Shown: one piece after another, positions 1 to 7,899 of the stretch
Position numbering within the stretch: position 1 is the stretch's first letter
Layout of the letters: every line of letters starts with the position of its first letter
DNA from: an uncultured Oscillospiraceae bacterium
GTDB taxonomy: Bacteria; Bacillota; Clostridia; Oscillospirales; Ruminococcaceae
NCBI GenBank assembly: GCA_934539585.1
Contig: CAKTCT010000052.1
Coordinates: forward strand, 1 to 18,635
Length of the DNA: 18,635 bases
Direction of reading: 5' to 3'
Notes under the pieces: generated by a model
The model's input: the letters and a program-made list of their open reading frames with translations, nothing else
Told to the model about the DNA's origin: nothing
The model's database searches: none
Position numbers and translations under genes: made by a program

Positions 1-891
1 ATGAAGGTTGCGGATCATTTTGAGCTGGGCGATTTCGGAAATATGCCAAATCAAGCATCTCCGTCACATCCGGCGAAAAATCCCATCCTTATTCGGCAGC
101 TGATGGCCATGACTGCCGGGCTTTCCTACAACACTGCTTCAGAGCCCATTGCAGAGCTGAAACGAAAGAGCGGGAATCACGCTTCTGCCCGTGAGATGGC
201 AGGCGCTATTGCAAAGATGCCGTTGCTTTATGAGCCCGGCACTCGGCACGCCTACAGCCTGGGGCATGATGTGGTTGCCGCAGTTATCGAGGCAGTGACC
301 GGACAGCGGTTCGGCGATTATGTTGTCGAGCATGTTTTCAAGCCGCTGGGCGTGAGCGATGTGTTTTTCCATCTGCGGGAAGAAGACAAGGGGAGACTGG
401 CCGCTCAGTATTCCTGCGATTTTAAGACCGGCAGGAAATCCCGGCATCAGGGAAACACCTTTGAACTGACGGACCAATATGACAGCGGCGGCGCCGGTCT
501 CATTGCTACGGTGGACGGCTATTCCGCGCTGCTGGACGCTTTGGCCTGCGGAGGCGTGGGAGCAAACGGAGTTCAAATCCTTTCCGAGGAAAGCATCGAA
601 GCCATTCGAACGCCGCAGCTAAACGCCATACAGCTGGATGATTTTACTATGAAGGGGATGTTTCGGCCAGGTTATAATTATGGGCTGGGAGTCCGCGTTC
701 TGGTGGATGCCACGAAAGCCAAAAGTCCGGCGGGGGAGTTCGGGTGGGACGGCGCCGCTGGCGCTTATGCTCTTGTAGATCCGAAAAACGGCGTCAGTCT
801 GTTTTACGCACAGGCCATTCTGGGCCTTCGCGGAGTTTATTCGGACATTCATCCCCGTATTCGTGATTTGGTTTATGAGTGCCTGGAATAG
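1..891 (+). CDS. Serine hydrolase of the beta-lactamase / class C fold, 5'-truncated by the window edge
   Basis: This is the C-terminal ~296 residues of a penicillin-binding-protein-like serine hydrolase (EstB/AmpC-like family). The frame is open to position 1. The family's catalytic SxxK motif normally lies about 30-40 residues before the 'IRQLMAMTAGL' block, here residues 31-41, so the real start and the nucleophile lie upstream of the window. The ATG at position 1 is probably an internal Met. Visible family features are Y85-S-L-G in the place of the YxN motif, followed by an 'AAVIEAVTGQ' helix. The FGWDGAAGAY block at residues 247-256 replaces the usual KTG/HTG strand, as in esterase-type members of the family. 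It is probably a cytoplasmic esterase or deacylase rather than a beta-lactamase, but the substrate cannot be read from sequence. It precedes the sugar operon by 70 bp in the same direction and is probably co-transcribed with it. Confidence 0.8.
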   Translation: MKVADHFELGDFGNMPNQASPSHPAKNPILIRQLMAMTAGLSYNTASEPIAELKRKSGNHASAREMAGAIAKMPLLYEPGTRHAYSLGHDVVAAVIEAVTGQRFGDYVVEHVFKPLGVSDVFFHLREEDKGRLAAQYSCDFKTGRKSRHQGNTFELTDQYDSGGAGLIATVDGYSALLDALACGGVGANGVQILSEESIEAIRTPQLNAIQLDDFTMKGMFRPGYNYGLGVRVLVDATKAKSPAGEFGWDGAAGAYALVDPKNGVSLFYAQAILGLRGVYSDIHPRIRDLVYECLE

Positions 892-904
892 CTCTTTGAA
901 TTGG

Positions 905-930
905 AAAGCAATTGCCCGAAAGGGCGCTTT
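905..930 (+). other. Small intergenic hairpin with GAAA loop
   Basis: AAAGC (905-909) pairs with GCTTT (926-930), and GCCC (914-917) pairs with GGGC (922-925), closing a GAAA tetraloop. There is an AATT bulge on the 5' side. The sequence after it is A-rich (ATAAAAATAA), not a T-run, so it does not look like a good intrinsic terminator on the plus strand. It could be an mRNA-processing or stability element between the first and second genes. Support is structure only. Confidence 0.3.
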
Positions 931-961
931 ATAAAAATAAACGTGCTAAAGGAGGAAGAAT

Positions 962-1804
962 GTGGATAAGTTTTACGTACAATTAGACGGCTTTTCCCGT
1001 CAGCTGGTGCACGATTACGAAGGCGTGATGACCAAGGTGGCCAAACTGGGTTACAACGGCATCGAAATTTTTTACGGCCTTCACGGCGGCTATACGCCGG
1101 AAGGGCTGAAAAAGTTTCTCGGCTCCATCAACATGGAGGTCATCAGTTCTCATGTCGAGACCGAAGATACCGATGAGAATTTGAGATACCTGCCCGGAAC
1201 CGGGTGTAAGTATATGATCAATCCCGGTCTTGCCATTACCAGCGAAAAGGAAGCCTATGAAGCTGCAGAGTTTTTGAACGAGATGGGACGGAAAGCCAAA
1301 AGCGTTGGTATGAAGTACGGTTATCACAATCACTCCAACGATTTTTTGAAGCTGGGCGACAAGATGGTTTGCGATATCCTAATTGAAAATACCGACCCCG
1401 AATTGGTAGCCTTCGAAATCGATATTGCCTGGGCCTATCGCGCCGATGTGGATGCCGCCGCATACATTCGGAAGTATCCCGGGAGATTCGAACTGGTCCA
1501 TGTGAAGGAGACCAAGGAATTTCCCATGAAGCTGGCGTTTATGAAGCCCATACCCAAGAGTATGCAGGCGGAAAAGGATATTTCCGGCTGGCCGAAGATG
1601 GATCCAGAGTCTGCGAGAAAGCTGGACGAGGCGCTTTCAATCAACTGTGAATTGGGGAAAGGCATTGTGGACATGAAGGCCGTTCAGGCGGCCGCCGATG
1701 CTCAGCCGTGTAAGCCAATTTACATCGTCGAGCGGGATTATGCCTGGACGGGCGATATCTTTACGACTCTAGCGGCCGATTCCGGCTATTTGAGAGCTTT
1801 GTAA
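962..1804 (+). CDS. Sugar phosphate isomerase/epimerase family TIM barrel (IolE / AP-endonuclease-2-like)
   Basis: This 280-residue protein is of the xylose-isomerase-like TIM-barrel superfamily (IolE, hydroxypyruvate isomerase, 3-keto-glycoside lyases). The start is GTG, preceded by AAAGGAGG at 948-955 with 6 nt spacing; an out-of-frame ATG overlaps it at 960. Family landmarks are 'LGYNGIEIF' (29-37), YHNH (121-124), FEIDIAWA (151-158), LVHVKE (178-183), ELGKGIVD (230-237) and IVERD (255-259). The acidic and His residues in these blocks are candidate divalent-metal ligands. The protein is cytosolic with no signal peptide. A Gfo/Idh/MocA dehydrogenase follows 27 bp downstream. That pairing is known from inositol catabolism and from systems that oxidise a glycoside at C3 and then eliminate the aglycone. 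Whether this enzyme isomerises, epimerises or eliminates cannot be decided from sequence. Confidence 0.88.
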   Translation: MDKFYVQLDGFSRQLVHDYEGVMTKVAKLGYNGIEIFYGLHGGYTPEGLKKFLGSINMEVISSHVETEDTDENLRYLPGTGCKYMINPGLAITSEKEAYEAAEFLNEMGRKAKSVGMKYGYHNHSNDFLKLGDKMVCDILIENTDPELVAFEIDIAWAYRADVDAAAYIRKYPGRFELVHVKETKEFPMKLAFMKPIPKSMQAEKDISGWPKMDPESARKLDEALSINCELGKGIVDMKAVQAAADAQPCKPIYIVERDYAWTGDIFTTLAADSGYLRAL

Positions 1805-1831
1805 AATACCACAAAAAGGAGATAAACGAAA

Positions 1832-2977
1832 ATGAAAAACATCGCAATTGTTGGTTGTGGAAATATGGGCGGCGGTCATGCGTTGGCCATCGGTTACGGA
1901 ACCGGTTATACCGATTGGCAGCTGCCGCAGATCATTGACGATGAAATCGAAGCCGTCACCACAGACATTTCCAAGATCCTGCACCTTTCCGGTATTTTTG
2001 ATATTGATGAGAAGCGGCAGGAGTGGGCCAGAAGCCAGGGCTTCCATGTGTATCAGTCCTTGGAGGAGATTTTGGACGATCCCGAGGTGGACATCGTTCT
2101 GGTGGCGGTTCCCAATCATCTTCACGCGGAGATTGCCATCAAGGCTATGCGGGCCGGCAAGCATGTGCTTTGCGAGAAACCCGTTACTCCCACTTCCGCT
2201 GAGTTGGAGGAGGTCCTGCGGGTTTCCAGGGAGACCGGGAAGGTTTTTTACCCCCGGCAGAACCGGAGATGGGACCCCGATTATCTGGTGGTCAAAAAAA
2301 TCTATGACGAACAGCTGGCCGGCAAGCCTCTCAGCTTGGAAAACCGAATCGGCGGCGGCGGTGCGGACGGCCCCTTCGGATGGCGCAGCGAAAAGCGTTA
2401 TGGCGGCGGCATGATGTTGGATTGGGGCGTGCATCTCATTGACCGTATCGTTCAGATGAATAAATCCAAAATCAAGCAGGTCTTCTGCCAGGTAATCAAC
2501 CTCACCGGTACCGATGTGGACGAGGGATTTAATCTGACTCTGATTTTTGAGGACGGCTTTGTCGCCTACATTGAAAGCGGCGCGGGCCATTTTGATTCTC
2601 CCACGCCCGGTTGGAGACTGAACGGCACCACCGGCATCGGCGAAGTCATCACCTTCACCGGCGAAGGCGCAAAAGTGCTGAAGGCAAGGCCCAGAGACCC
2701 CAACTTTGTCCGTGATTTCAATGCGCTTCCCGTAAGAAAGCCTACCATCAAGCGGGGCGAGGGCCCCAGCTGGTTTGCCGCTCCGCCTGCCAACAACGAC
2801 GTGATCGAGCTGGAGCGTCCCATTTACGACAGAAACGCCCTGTACCGGAACCTGGTAGACTGCATCGAGGGCAAGGCTCCCCAGATCGTCACCGGCGAGC
2901 AGGCTCTTCGCGTTCTCAAAATCATGGAGGCTGCTCTGCTCAGCGGCGAGGAAAACCGGGCCGTGGATTTTGAGTAA
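1832..2977 (+). CDS. Gfo/Idh/MocA family NAD(P)-dependent sugar oxidoreductase (copy 1)
   Basis: This 381-residue oxidoreductase has an N-terminal Rossmann fold with the dinucleotide motif GCGNMG at residues 8-13. It carries the family signature CEKP at 114-117, with K116 as the likely catalytic Lys. The substrate-domain motif GGGMMLDWGVHLID spans 191-204, and D197 and H201 are the probable catalytic pair. Between the glycine motif and the FDID strand end (56-59) there is an unusually long stretch of roughly 45 residues, also present in the second copy. This points to a distinct subfamily. An AAAGGAG site precedes the ATG. A dehydrogenase acting on a secondary hydroxyl of a sugar, cyclitol or glycoside is expected. 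It lies between the TIM-barrel isomerase and a CE1-like esterase, 24 bp before the latter. Its relative lies at 10348-11475. Exact substrate and cofactor preference are unknown. Confidence 0.92.
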   Translation: MKNIAIVGCGNMGGGHALAIGYGTGYTDWQLPQIIDDEIEAVTTDISKILHLSGIFDIDEKRQEWARSQGFHVYQSLEEILDDPEVDIVLVAVPNHLHAEIAIKAMRAGKHVLCEKPVTPTSAELEEVLRVSRETGKVFYPRQNRRWDPDYLVVKKIYDEQLAGKPLSLENRIGGGGADGPFGWRSEKRYGGGMMLDWGVHLIDRIVQMNKSKIKQVFCQVINLTGTDVDEGFNLTLIFEDGFVAYIESGAGHFDSPTPGWRLNGTTGIGEVITFTGEGAKVLKARPRDPNFVRDFNALPVRKPTIKRGEGPSWFAAPPANNDVIELERPIYDRNALYRNLVDCIEGKAPQIVTGEQALRVLKIMEAALLSGEENRAVDFE

Positions 2978-2988
2978 TTCCGAGAAAT

Positions 2989-2994
2989 GGAGAG
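2989..2994 (+). promoter_or_regulatory. Ribosome binding site deciding the esterase start
   Basis: GGAGAG lies 7 nt before the ATG at 3002. The alternative in-frame ATG at 2987 has no comparable site in front of it, so the downstream Met is preferred. Confidence 0.55.
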
Positions 2995-3001
2995 TACAGG
3001 T

Positions 3002-4162
3002 ATGGATCAACGCAAATTTGACACCTTAAACGCCAGCCCCCTGAATTTTTCAGAGACGGATTTGTGGATGGGGATGATTCCTGCCTCCCCGGATGGAAAG
3101 CAGCCCCGCAAAATGGGCTACACCCGGGAGCCTCGGGCAATTGAATTCCGTCCCGAGGGTGTGGAGTTCAACGTTTATGCGCCAGACGCGGAAAGCGTTG
3201 AAATCAGCGGCACCCGCAATACGCGAATGGGCGAGGAAAAGCGTCCTTTGCATAAGACGGAGCGGGAAGGTTGGTGGCAGGCGGTTATTTCCGGAATCCC
3301 CGGCGGCGTGCAGTTCCTTTATTACTTCTTCGATGGGAAGGAGCATCTGTATGAGCACGCTCCCATCTGCTACGCCCACAACCGGCTGTGCAATTTTGTG
3401 GATGTGCCGGATCCGGAATTTGATTTTTACGATTTCAAGGACGTTCCCCACGGCGCGGTGCGATGTGAATACTACCGCTCCTCCTATACCGGCACTCTGC
3501 GGAATTGCTGGGTCTATACTCCGCCGGGATACGAGGAAAATTTGGATAAGAGATATCCGGTTCTCTATCTGCTTCATGGCGGCGGCGAAAACGAGACCGG
3601 CTGGATCTGGCAAGGCAAGATCAACCTGATCATGGACAATCTTCTTGCGCAGGGAAAGTGCAAAGAGATGCTTGTGGTGATGAATTTTGGCCACGCTTAC
3701 GCGCCCGGCACGCAGCAGCAAGGCGTCCTGCCCGGACAGATCGATCAGCTGCTGATACGGGACTGCATTCCCTTTATCGAGGGACGCTTCCGTGTTCATA
3801 CGGATAAAGCCTGTCGGGCTATTGCCGGACTTTCCATGGGTTCTTTCCAGACCCAGTGGACGGCTTTCAATAATCCGGATTACTTTGACTATATCGGCGT
3901 CTTCAGCGGCGTAGTCGGCAACGCTTTTCCTGAGGTGAGCACCGAAGGCTTTACAGCTGCGGAAAATTCGGAGACGTTTAACTCCCAGCACAAGCTGCTG
4001 TTTTTCAGCAGGGGAATGCTGGAGGGCGGTGAGAAGCTCCCCGGAGAGCTGAAGGCTTTGACGGATAATGGAATTCAGGTGGAGTATTTTCTCTGCGACG
4101 GCGTGCATGAGTGGCAGACCTGGAGGAAGAGCGTTCACGCATTTCTCCAGCGGCTGTTCTGA
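3002..4162 (+). CDS. CE1/Fes-like esterase with N-terminal E-set (CBM48-like) domain
   Basis: This 386-residue alpha/beta-hydrolase is of the esterase-D / enterochelin-esterase-like group. Residues ~45-135 form an early-set, CBM48-like beta domain ('GVEFNVYAPDAESVEISG', then 'WWQAVISGIPGGVQFLYYF'). The hydrolase domain follows, with oxyanion-hole HGGG at 192-195, nucleophile elbow GLSMG at 276-280 (Ser278), and a C-terminal GVHEW block giving catalytic His369. The acidic triad member is not obvious. No signal peptide is present, so it should act in the cytosol, for example removing an acetyl, feruloyl or other acyl group from an imported sugar. The ATG at 3002 was chosen for its GGAGAG site; an in-frame ATG at 2987 would add five residues. 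It is co-oriented with and close to the epimerase downstream. A carbohydrate esterase is more likely than a siderophore esterase in this context (inference). Confidence 0.87.
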   Translation: MDQRKFDTLNASPLNFSETDLWMGMIPASPDGKQPRKMGYTREPRAIEFRPEGVEFNVYAPDAESVEISGTRNTRMGEEKRPLHKTEREGWWQAVISGIPGGVQFLYYFFDGKEHLYEHAPICYAHNRLCNFVDVPDPEFDFYDFKDVPHGAVRCEYYRSSYTGTLRNCWVYTPPGYEENLDKRYPVLYLLHGGGENETGWIWQGKINLIMDNLLAQGKCKEMLVVMNFGHAYAPGTQQQGVLPGQIDQLLIRDCIPFIEGRFRVHTDKACRAIAGLSMGSFQTQWTAFNNPDYFDYIGVFSGVVGNAFPEVSTEGFTAAENSETFNSQHKLLFFSRGMLEGGEKLPGELKALTDNGIQVEYFLCDGVHEWQTWRKSVHAFLQRLF

Positions 4163-4170
4163 CAGCAGGG

Positions 4171-4178
4171 GGGAGGGG
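4171..4178 (+). promoter_or_regulatory. Ribosome binding site supporting a GTG start for the epimerase
   Basis: GGGAGGGG lies 7 nt before the GTG at 4186. It supports this start over an in-frame GTG at 4111, which would overlap the upstream esterase by about 50 bp. Confidence 0.6.
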
Positions 4179-4185
4179 AAAACCA

Positions 4186-5442
4186 GTGAACAAGCAACGG
4201 TTGGAGAAAATTCGCGCCTGGGCCCAGTTTGATTTGACCGGCGTTATTCTGCCCTGGTGGTGCAGCGAATACATTATGGACCGTGAGAATGGCGGTTACT
4301 ATGGTGTCGTCACCCTGGAGGGAGAGCGCAATTATTCCGAGCCTCGGAATCTGACGCTTCTGGGGAGAATGCTCTTTGTGTTTTCCGCTTCTTATCGACA
4401 GCTTCGGGGCAGGATTTATTTAGATCGCGCCGATTATGCGTTTCAGGAGATGAAGCGGCACTTTTACGACAAGGAGTTCGGCGGCGCATTCGTATCAGTC
4501 GGTGCGGACGGTACCGTCCTCTCTGATACGAAGCCCAACTATTGCGAAGCATTTTTCATTATGGGCCTGGCGGAATATTATCACGCCACCGGCAGCGAGG
4601 AAGCCTTGAAAATGTGCATGGAGGCGTTTCGGCTGATGGAGGCCCATGCCAGAATTCGCCCCGGCGTTTATCACGCGACACTTTATCGCGACTGGTCCCC
4701 CAAGCCCGGCTTCGATAATGGGCGAAGGAATTCTTCGATTTCCCTTCCGGACGACGCCATCATGTATCCGCACCATCTGTGCCAGGCATATTATCGGTTG
4801 TGGCAGGCCACTCATGACGACGAAATCGCCAAGGTTTTAAAAGAATTGGCGGAAATTCTGATTCATGAGATGTATGACGAGGAGCATCATAGCTTCCTGA
4901 CCTTGGTAACAAAAGATATGCAGCGGTTTGGGAATTCCGTCAGCTATGGCCATGATTGCGAGCTAAGCTATCTGCTGGTCAATATTGTCGACGAGCTGAA
5001 GCTGGAGGACATTCGGGAAAGAACCTGCCAGGTCGTATCCGAGGTGCTGGAAAACGTAGTGGAAAACGCCTTTGACCCCAACGGCTGCTTGTATAACGGC
5101 GTGAATTTGAGTACTGGAGAGACCGGCGATGTTCACGTTTGGTGGGCGGTTTCCGAGGCGGTTTCCGCGATGCTGTGCGGGTATGACATGACCGGGAAGG
5201 TCAAATTTTTGGATGCCTGTGAAAAGCAGATCGATTTTATCGAAAAGTATTTCGTCAACAGGGAAACCGGTGATTGGTACAACAACATCCGGTCCGATAA
5301 GACCGGCGGCCATCTTTCGGACGGCCAGCACGGAATGGACAAGTTGAACCCTGGAAAGTGTCCCTTCCACAATGGGCAGATGTGCCTTGAAGTCATGAGA
5401 AGAACCGACAAGATGCTTGGAAAGAGGCAAGAAGCTTTCTGA
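4186..5442 (+). CDS. AGE / cellobiose 2-epimerase family protein
   Basis: This 418-residue (alpha/alpha)6-barrel protein is of the N-acylglucosamine 2-epimerase superfamily, at the usual length for the family. The start is GTG with GGGAGGGG 7 nt upstream. Hallmarks are 'RNLTLLGRMLFVFS' (54-67), GGAFVSV near 99-105, SYGHDCE at 253-259 (His256), WWAVSEA at 319-325 (Glu324) and KCPFHNG at 391-397 (His395). His256 and His395 match the two general acid/base histidines of cellobiose 2-epimerases. The SYGHD block fits that branch better than RenBP-type N-acetylglucosamine epimerases. The expected role is C2 epimerisation, or aldose-ketose isomerisation, at the reducing end of a free sugar or disaccharide in the cytosol. 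Some members of the fold are isomerases such as YihS. The exact sugar is not deducible. It sits between the CE1-like esterase and the aldehyde dehydrogenase. Confidence 0.88.
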   Translation: MNKQRLEKIRAWAQFDLTGVILPWWCSEYIMDRENGGYYGVVTLEGERNYSEPRNLTLLGRMLFVFSASYRQLRGRIYLDRADYAFQEMKRHFYDKEFGGAFVSVGADGTVLSDTKPNYCEAFFIMGLAEYYHATGSEEALKMCMEAFRLMEAHARIRPGVYHATLYRDWSPKPGFDNGRRNSSISLPDDAIMYPHHLCQAYYRLWQATHDDEIAKVLKELAEILIHEMYDEEHHSFLTLVTKDMQRFGNSVSYGHDCELSYLLVNIVDELKLEDIRERTCQVVSEVLENVVENAFDPNGCLYNGVNLSTGETGDVHVWWAVSEAVSAMLCGYDMTGKVKFLDACEKQIDFIEKYFVNRETGDWYNNIRSDKTGGHLSDGQHGMDKLNPGKCPFHNGQMCLEVMRRTDKMLGKRQEAF

Positions 5443-5474
5443 GCGGTGAATCAGTAAAGGAGTTGAGCAGCGTC

Positions 5475-6911
5475 ATGCAGATGTTGATTGGAGGAAGGTT
5501 TGTTGATTCGTCCGATCGTGCGACAATCGATATTGTCAATCCCGCTACGGGGAAGGTCGTAGATACCGTGCCGGCGGCCACCCTAGAGGATCTGGATCGG
5601 GCCATTTCACTTGCGGTGGTGGGGCAGAGAGAGTGGAATGCCGTTCCACTTCACGAAAAGATGCGTATTTTGGAAAAATACGCCTGCCTGGTTGAAGAGC
5701 ATGTAGAAGAAATCGCCCAGGTGATGTGCGAAGAAGGCGGAAAACCAATGGAACAGTGCAGGACCGAGGTCTATGCCAACGCGGCGATCTTCCGGATCTA
5801 TTGCGCTGCGGCCTATACCTTTTATGGAAAGACCCTTCCGTATAACGGGGAAGCCAGATCCCAGGGCGATGTGGTCATGACCATCCATGAGCCGCTGGGC
5901 GTGTTTGCCAATATCGTACCGTTTAACTATCCTTGCGAGCTGGCAGCTCATAAGCTGGCGCCTATGCTGGTTACGGGCAACGCCGTGGTTTTGATGCCTT
6001 CCTCCAAGACCCCGCGCAGCGCAATTATGATCGTGAATCTGCTCTATAAGGCAGGCGTTCCTGCCAATGCCGTTTGCTGCGTCACCGGAAAGGGCAGCCT
6101 GATCGGCGCCGCCGCCGCAAAGGATTCCCGTGTAGCGGCTGTCAGCTTTACCGGCAGCACCGGCGTGGGAATATCTTTGGCTGAAACCTGCGCAAAAAGT
6201 CTTCGTCCGGTTTCTTTGGAGCTGGGAGGAAACGACCCGCTTATTATTTTCGACGATGCCGACTATGAAAAGGCTCTTGACGAGGCTGTGGCGGGACGGC
6301 TGGGAAACGCAGGACAGACCTGCTGCGCCAGCAAGCGCTTTCTTGTGCAGAAAGGGATTTATGACAAATTCGCAGCGGATATAACAGCGCGGCTGTCGGC
6401 AGTTAAGGTCGGCGATCCCTCTGACCCGTCTGTGGAAATGGGTCCTTGCGTGCGGGAAGCGGATGCTAAGGAGGTAGAGCGGCAGATCCGGCTGACGATT
6501 GACCAAGGCGGAGAATTGCTGCTTGGCGGAAAGCGGAATGGCGCATTTGTGGAGCCTACGGTCATTAAGACGCCCAAGGAGACGGACATCGCCAAGGACA
6601 TGGAATGCTTTGGTCCGGTTTGGCCTCTGATCTCCTTTGATACCATGGATGAAGCGGTTGAAATTGCGAACAACACGATTTTCGGCCTTTCCTCCGGCGT
6701 TATGACCTCGGATATGAAAGTTGCCATGAGGGTGGCGAACCGTCTGGAATCCGGTTCCTGCATCATCGGCGGCAGCGGAAATTATCGACTGGCCCACCAA
6801 CCCTTCGGCGGCTATAAATACTCTGGGGTGGGCAGAGAGGGTGCGGTCTCCACTTTGGAGGAAGTGACCCAGCAGAAAACCATTGCGTTCAAAGAAATTC
6901 TGAATGATTGA
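5475..6911 (+). CDS. NAD(P)-dependent aldehyde dehydrogenase
   Basis: This 478-residue enzyme is of the classical ALDH superfamily (lactaldehyde / succinate-semialdehyde / glyceraldehyde type). It has PFNYP (149-153, Asn151 of the oxyanion hole), FTGSTGVG (225-232) in the cofactor fold, ELGG (Glu249, general base) and GQTCC (280-284, catalytic Cys283). The ATG at 5475 was chosen. An AAAGGAG site at 5456-5462 is 12 nt away, slightly long, and a TTG at 5463 directly abuts that site and is unlikely. It should oxidise an aldehyde, possibly glyceraldehyde or lactaldehyde released by the aldolase-like protein encoded later in the operon (inference). A second Cys follows the catalytic one, which is common in this family. 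Substrate assignment within the ALDH superfamily is not reliable from sequence alone. Confidence 0.92.
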   Translation: MQMLIGGRFVDSSDRATIDIVNPATGKVVDTVPAATLEDLDRAISLAVVGQREWNAVPLHEKMRILEKYACLVEEHVEEIAQVMCEEGGKPMEQCRTEVYANAAIFRIYCAAAYTFYGKTLPYNGEARSQGDVVMTIHEPLGVFANIVPFNYPCELAAHKLAPMLVTGNAVVLMPSSKTPRSAIMIVNLLYKAGVPANAVCCVTGKGSLIGAAAAKDSRVAAVSFTGSTGVGISLAETCAKSLRPVSLELGGNDPLIIFDDADYEKALDEAVAGRLGNAGQTCCASKRFLVQKGIYDKFAADITARLSAVKVGDPSDPSVEMGPCVREADAKEVERQIRLTIDQGGELLLGGKRNGAFVEPTVIKTPKETDIAKDMECFGPVWPLISFDTMDEAVEIANNTIFGLSSGVMTSDMKVAMRVANRLESGSCIIGGSGNYRLAHQPFGGYKYSGVGREGAVSTLEEVTQQKTIAFKEILND

Positions 6912-6960
6912 GCGGCCTGCACTCGTCCAATTGCGCAAAAGAATGGCGAGGTGAAGAAAG

Positions 6961-7887
6961 ATGAAACCAAATTCGAAATTGCGAAAGCGCATTTTTAAAT
7001 GCTGGCCGCTGTACACCATGCTGATCCCGGGGATGATCTATCTGATCATCAACAATTATCTGCCCATGTTTGGGATTTTGATTGCTTTCAAAAAAATTGA
7101 TTATTCTCTTGGAATTTTCAAAAGCCCTTGGGTGGGATTTTCAAACTTTACGTATCTGCTGGCTTCAAACGATGCGTATATCATGTTCCGAAACACGATC
7201 CTTTACAATGTGGCGTTTATCATTTTGGGCAATGTTCTTGCGCTGGTTGTTGCCATTGCCTTGGATACTGTGAAGAACCGGGTGTTTCGGAATGTGTCCC
7301 AGGTGATTATTCTGATTCCCAATCTGCTTTCCACGATTATCATCACCTACATCGTTTATGCGTTCCTGAACGAACAGCACGGCTTCATGAACAACTCGAT
7401 CCTGGCGGCGCTTCATATCAATCCCATCAGCTGGTACAACACGCCGGGGCCATGGCCGATTATCCTGACCATTGTATATCTGTGGATGTCCATCGGCTAC
7501 ACATCCATCCTCTACTATTCTACCCTGATCGGTATCGATAAGACCTATTATGAGGCTGCAGTGGTAGACGGAGCGTCTCTTTGGCAGCAGATTTTCCGGA
7601 TCACCCTTCCTTGCATGAAAAAGACGATTGTCATTCTGCTGATTCTTGCCGTGGGGAGAATCTGTTACTCGGACTTCGGGCTGTTTTATCAGGTGCCTAT
7701 GCACAGCGGGCTGCTTTATCCCACCACGCAGACCATCGATACCTTTGTGTATCGGGCGCTGCTGGAGCAGAACAGCATCGGCAGGTCCTCGGCGGCCGGG
7801 TTGTTTCAGTCTGTGCTCGGCTTTGTGTTGGTTGTAACTACCAATCTGATTGTCCGAAAAGTAGACGAAGAAAGCTCATTGTTTTAA
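6961..7887 (+). CDS. Carbohydrate ABC transporter permease, LplB/YteP type
   Basis: This 308-residue integral membrane protein has about six predicted helices, for example around residues 15-33, 80-100, 115-135, 165-190, 220-235 and 275-298. The cytoplasmic EAA loop is E198-AAVVDGAS...LP (198-217), the coupling site for the ATPase. The 'PLYTMLIPGMIYLIINNYLPMFGI' type N-terminus is characteristic of LplB-like permeases that import oligosaccharides. GAGGTG at 6948-6953 precedes the ATG by 7 nt. It pairs with the next gene, 12 bp downstream, to form the membrane channel. Neither a substrate-binding lipoprotein nor an ATPase is encoded in the window. A shared MsmX-type ATPase is usual for this transporter class. 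Confidence 0.93.
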   Translation: MKPNSKLRKRIFKCWPLYTMLIPGMIYLIINNYLPMFGILIAFKKIDYSLGIFKSPWVGFSNFTYLLASNDAYIMFRNTILYNVAFIILGNVLALVVAIALDTVKNRVFRNVSQVIILIPNLLSTIIITYIVYAFLNEQHGFMNNSILAALHINPISWYNTPGPWPIILTIVYLWMSIGYTSILYYSTLIGIDKTYYEAAVVDGASLWQQIFRITLPCMKKTIVILLILAVGRICYSDFGLFYQVPMHSGLLYPTTQTIDTFVYRALLEQNSIGRSSAAGLFQSVLGFVLVVTTNLIVRKVDEESSLF

Positions 7888-7899
7888 GGAGGTCGGCAG

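Noticed and set aside
896..935. Possible promoter before the TIM-barrel isomerase (TTGAAT/TTGGAA and TATAAA-like boxes)
   Set aside because: The boxes are spaced 23 bp or more apart, or too close with the alternative TTGCCC, and a hairpin occupies the spacer. Not convincing as an internal promoter.
1769..3010. 413-codon minus-strand open frame opposite the first Gfo/Idh gene
   Set aside because: No domain is recognisable, and the plus-strand frame encodes a complete, motif-bearing enzyme. The same reasoning applies to the minus-strand frames at 3050-4138, 5607-7019 and 16667-17824.
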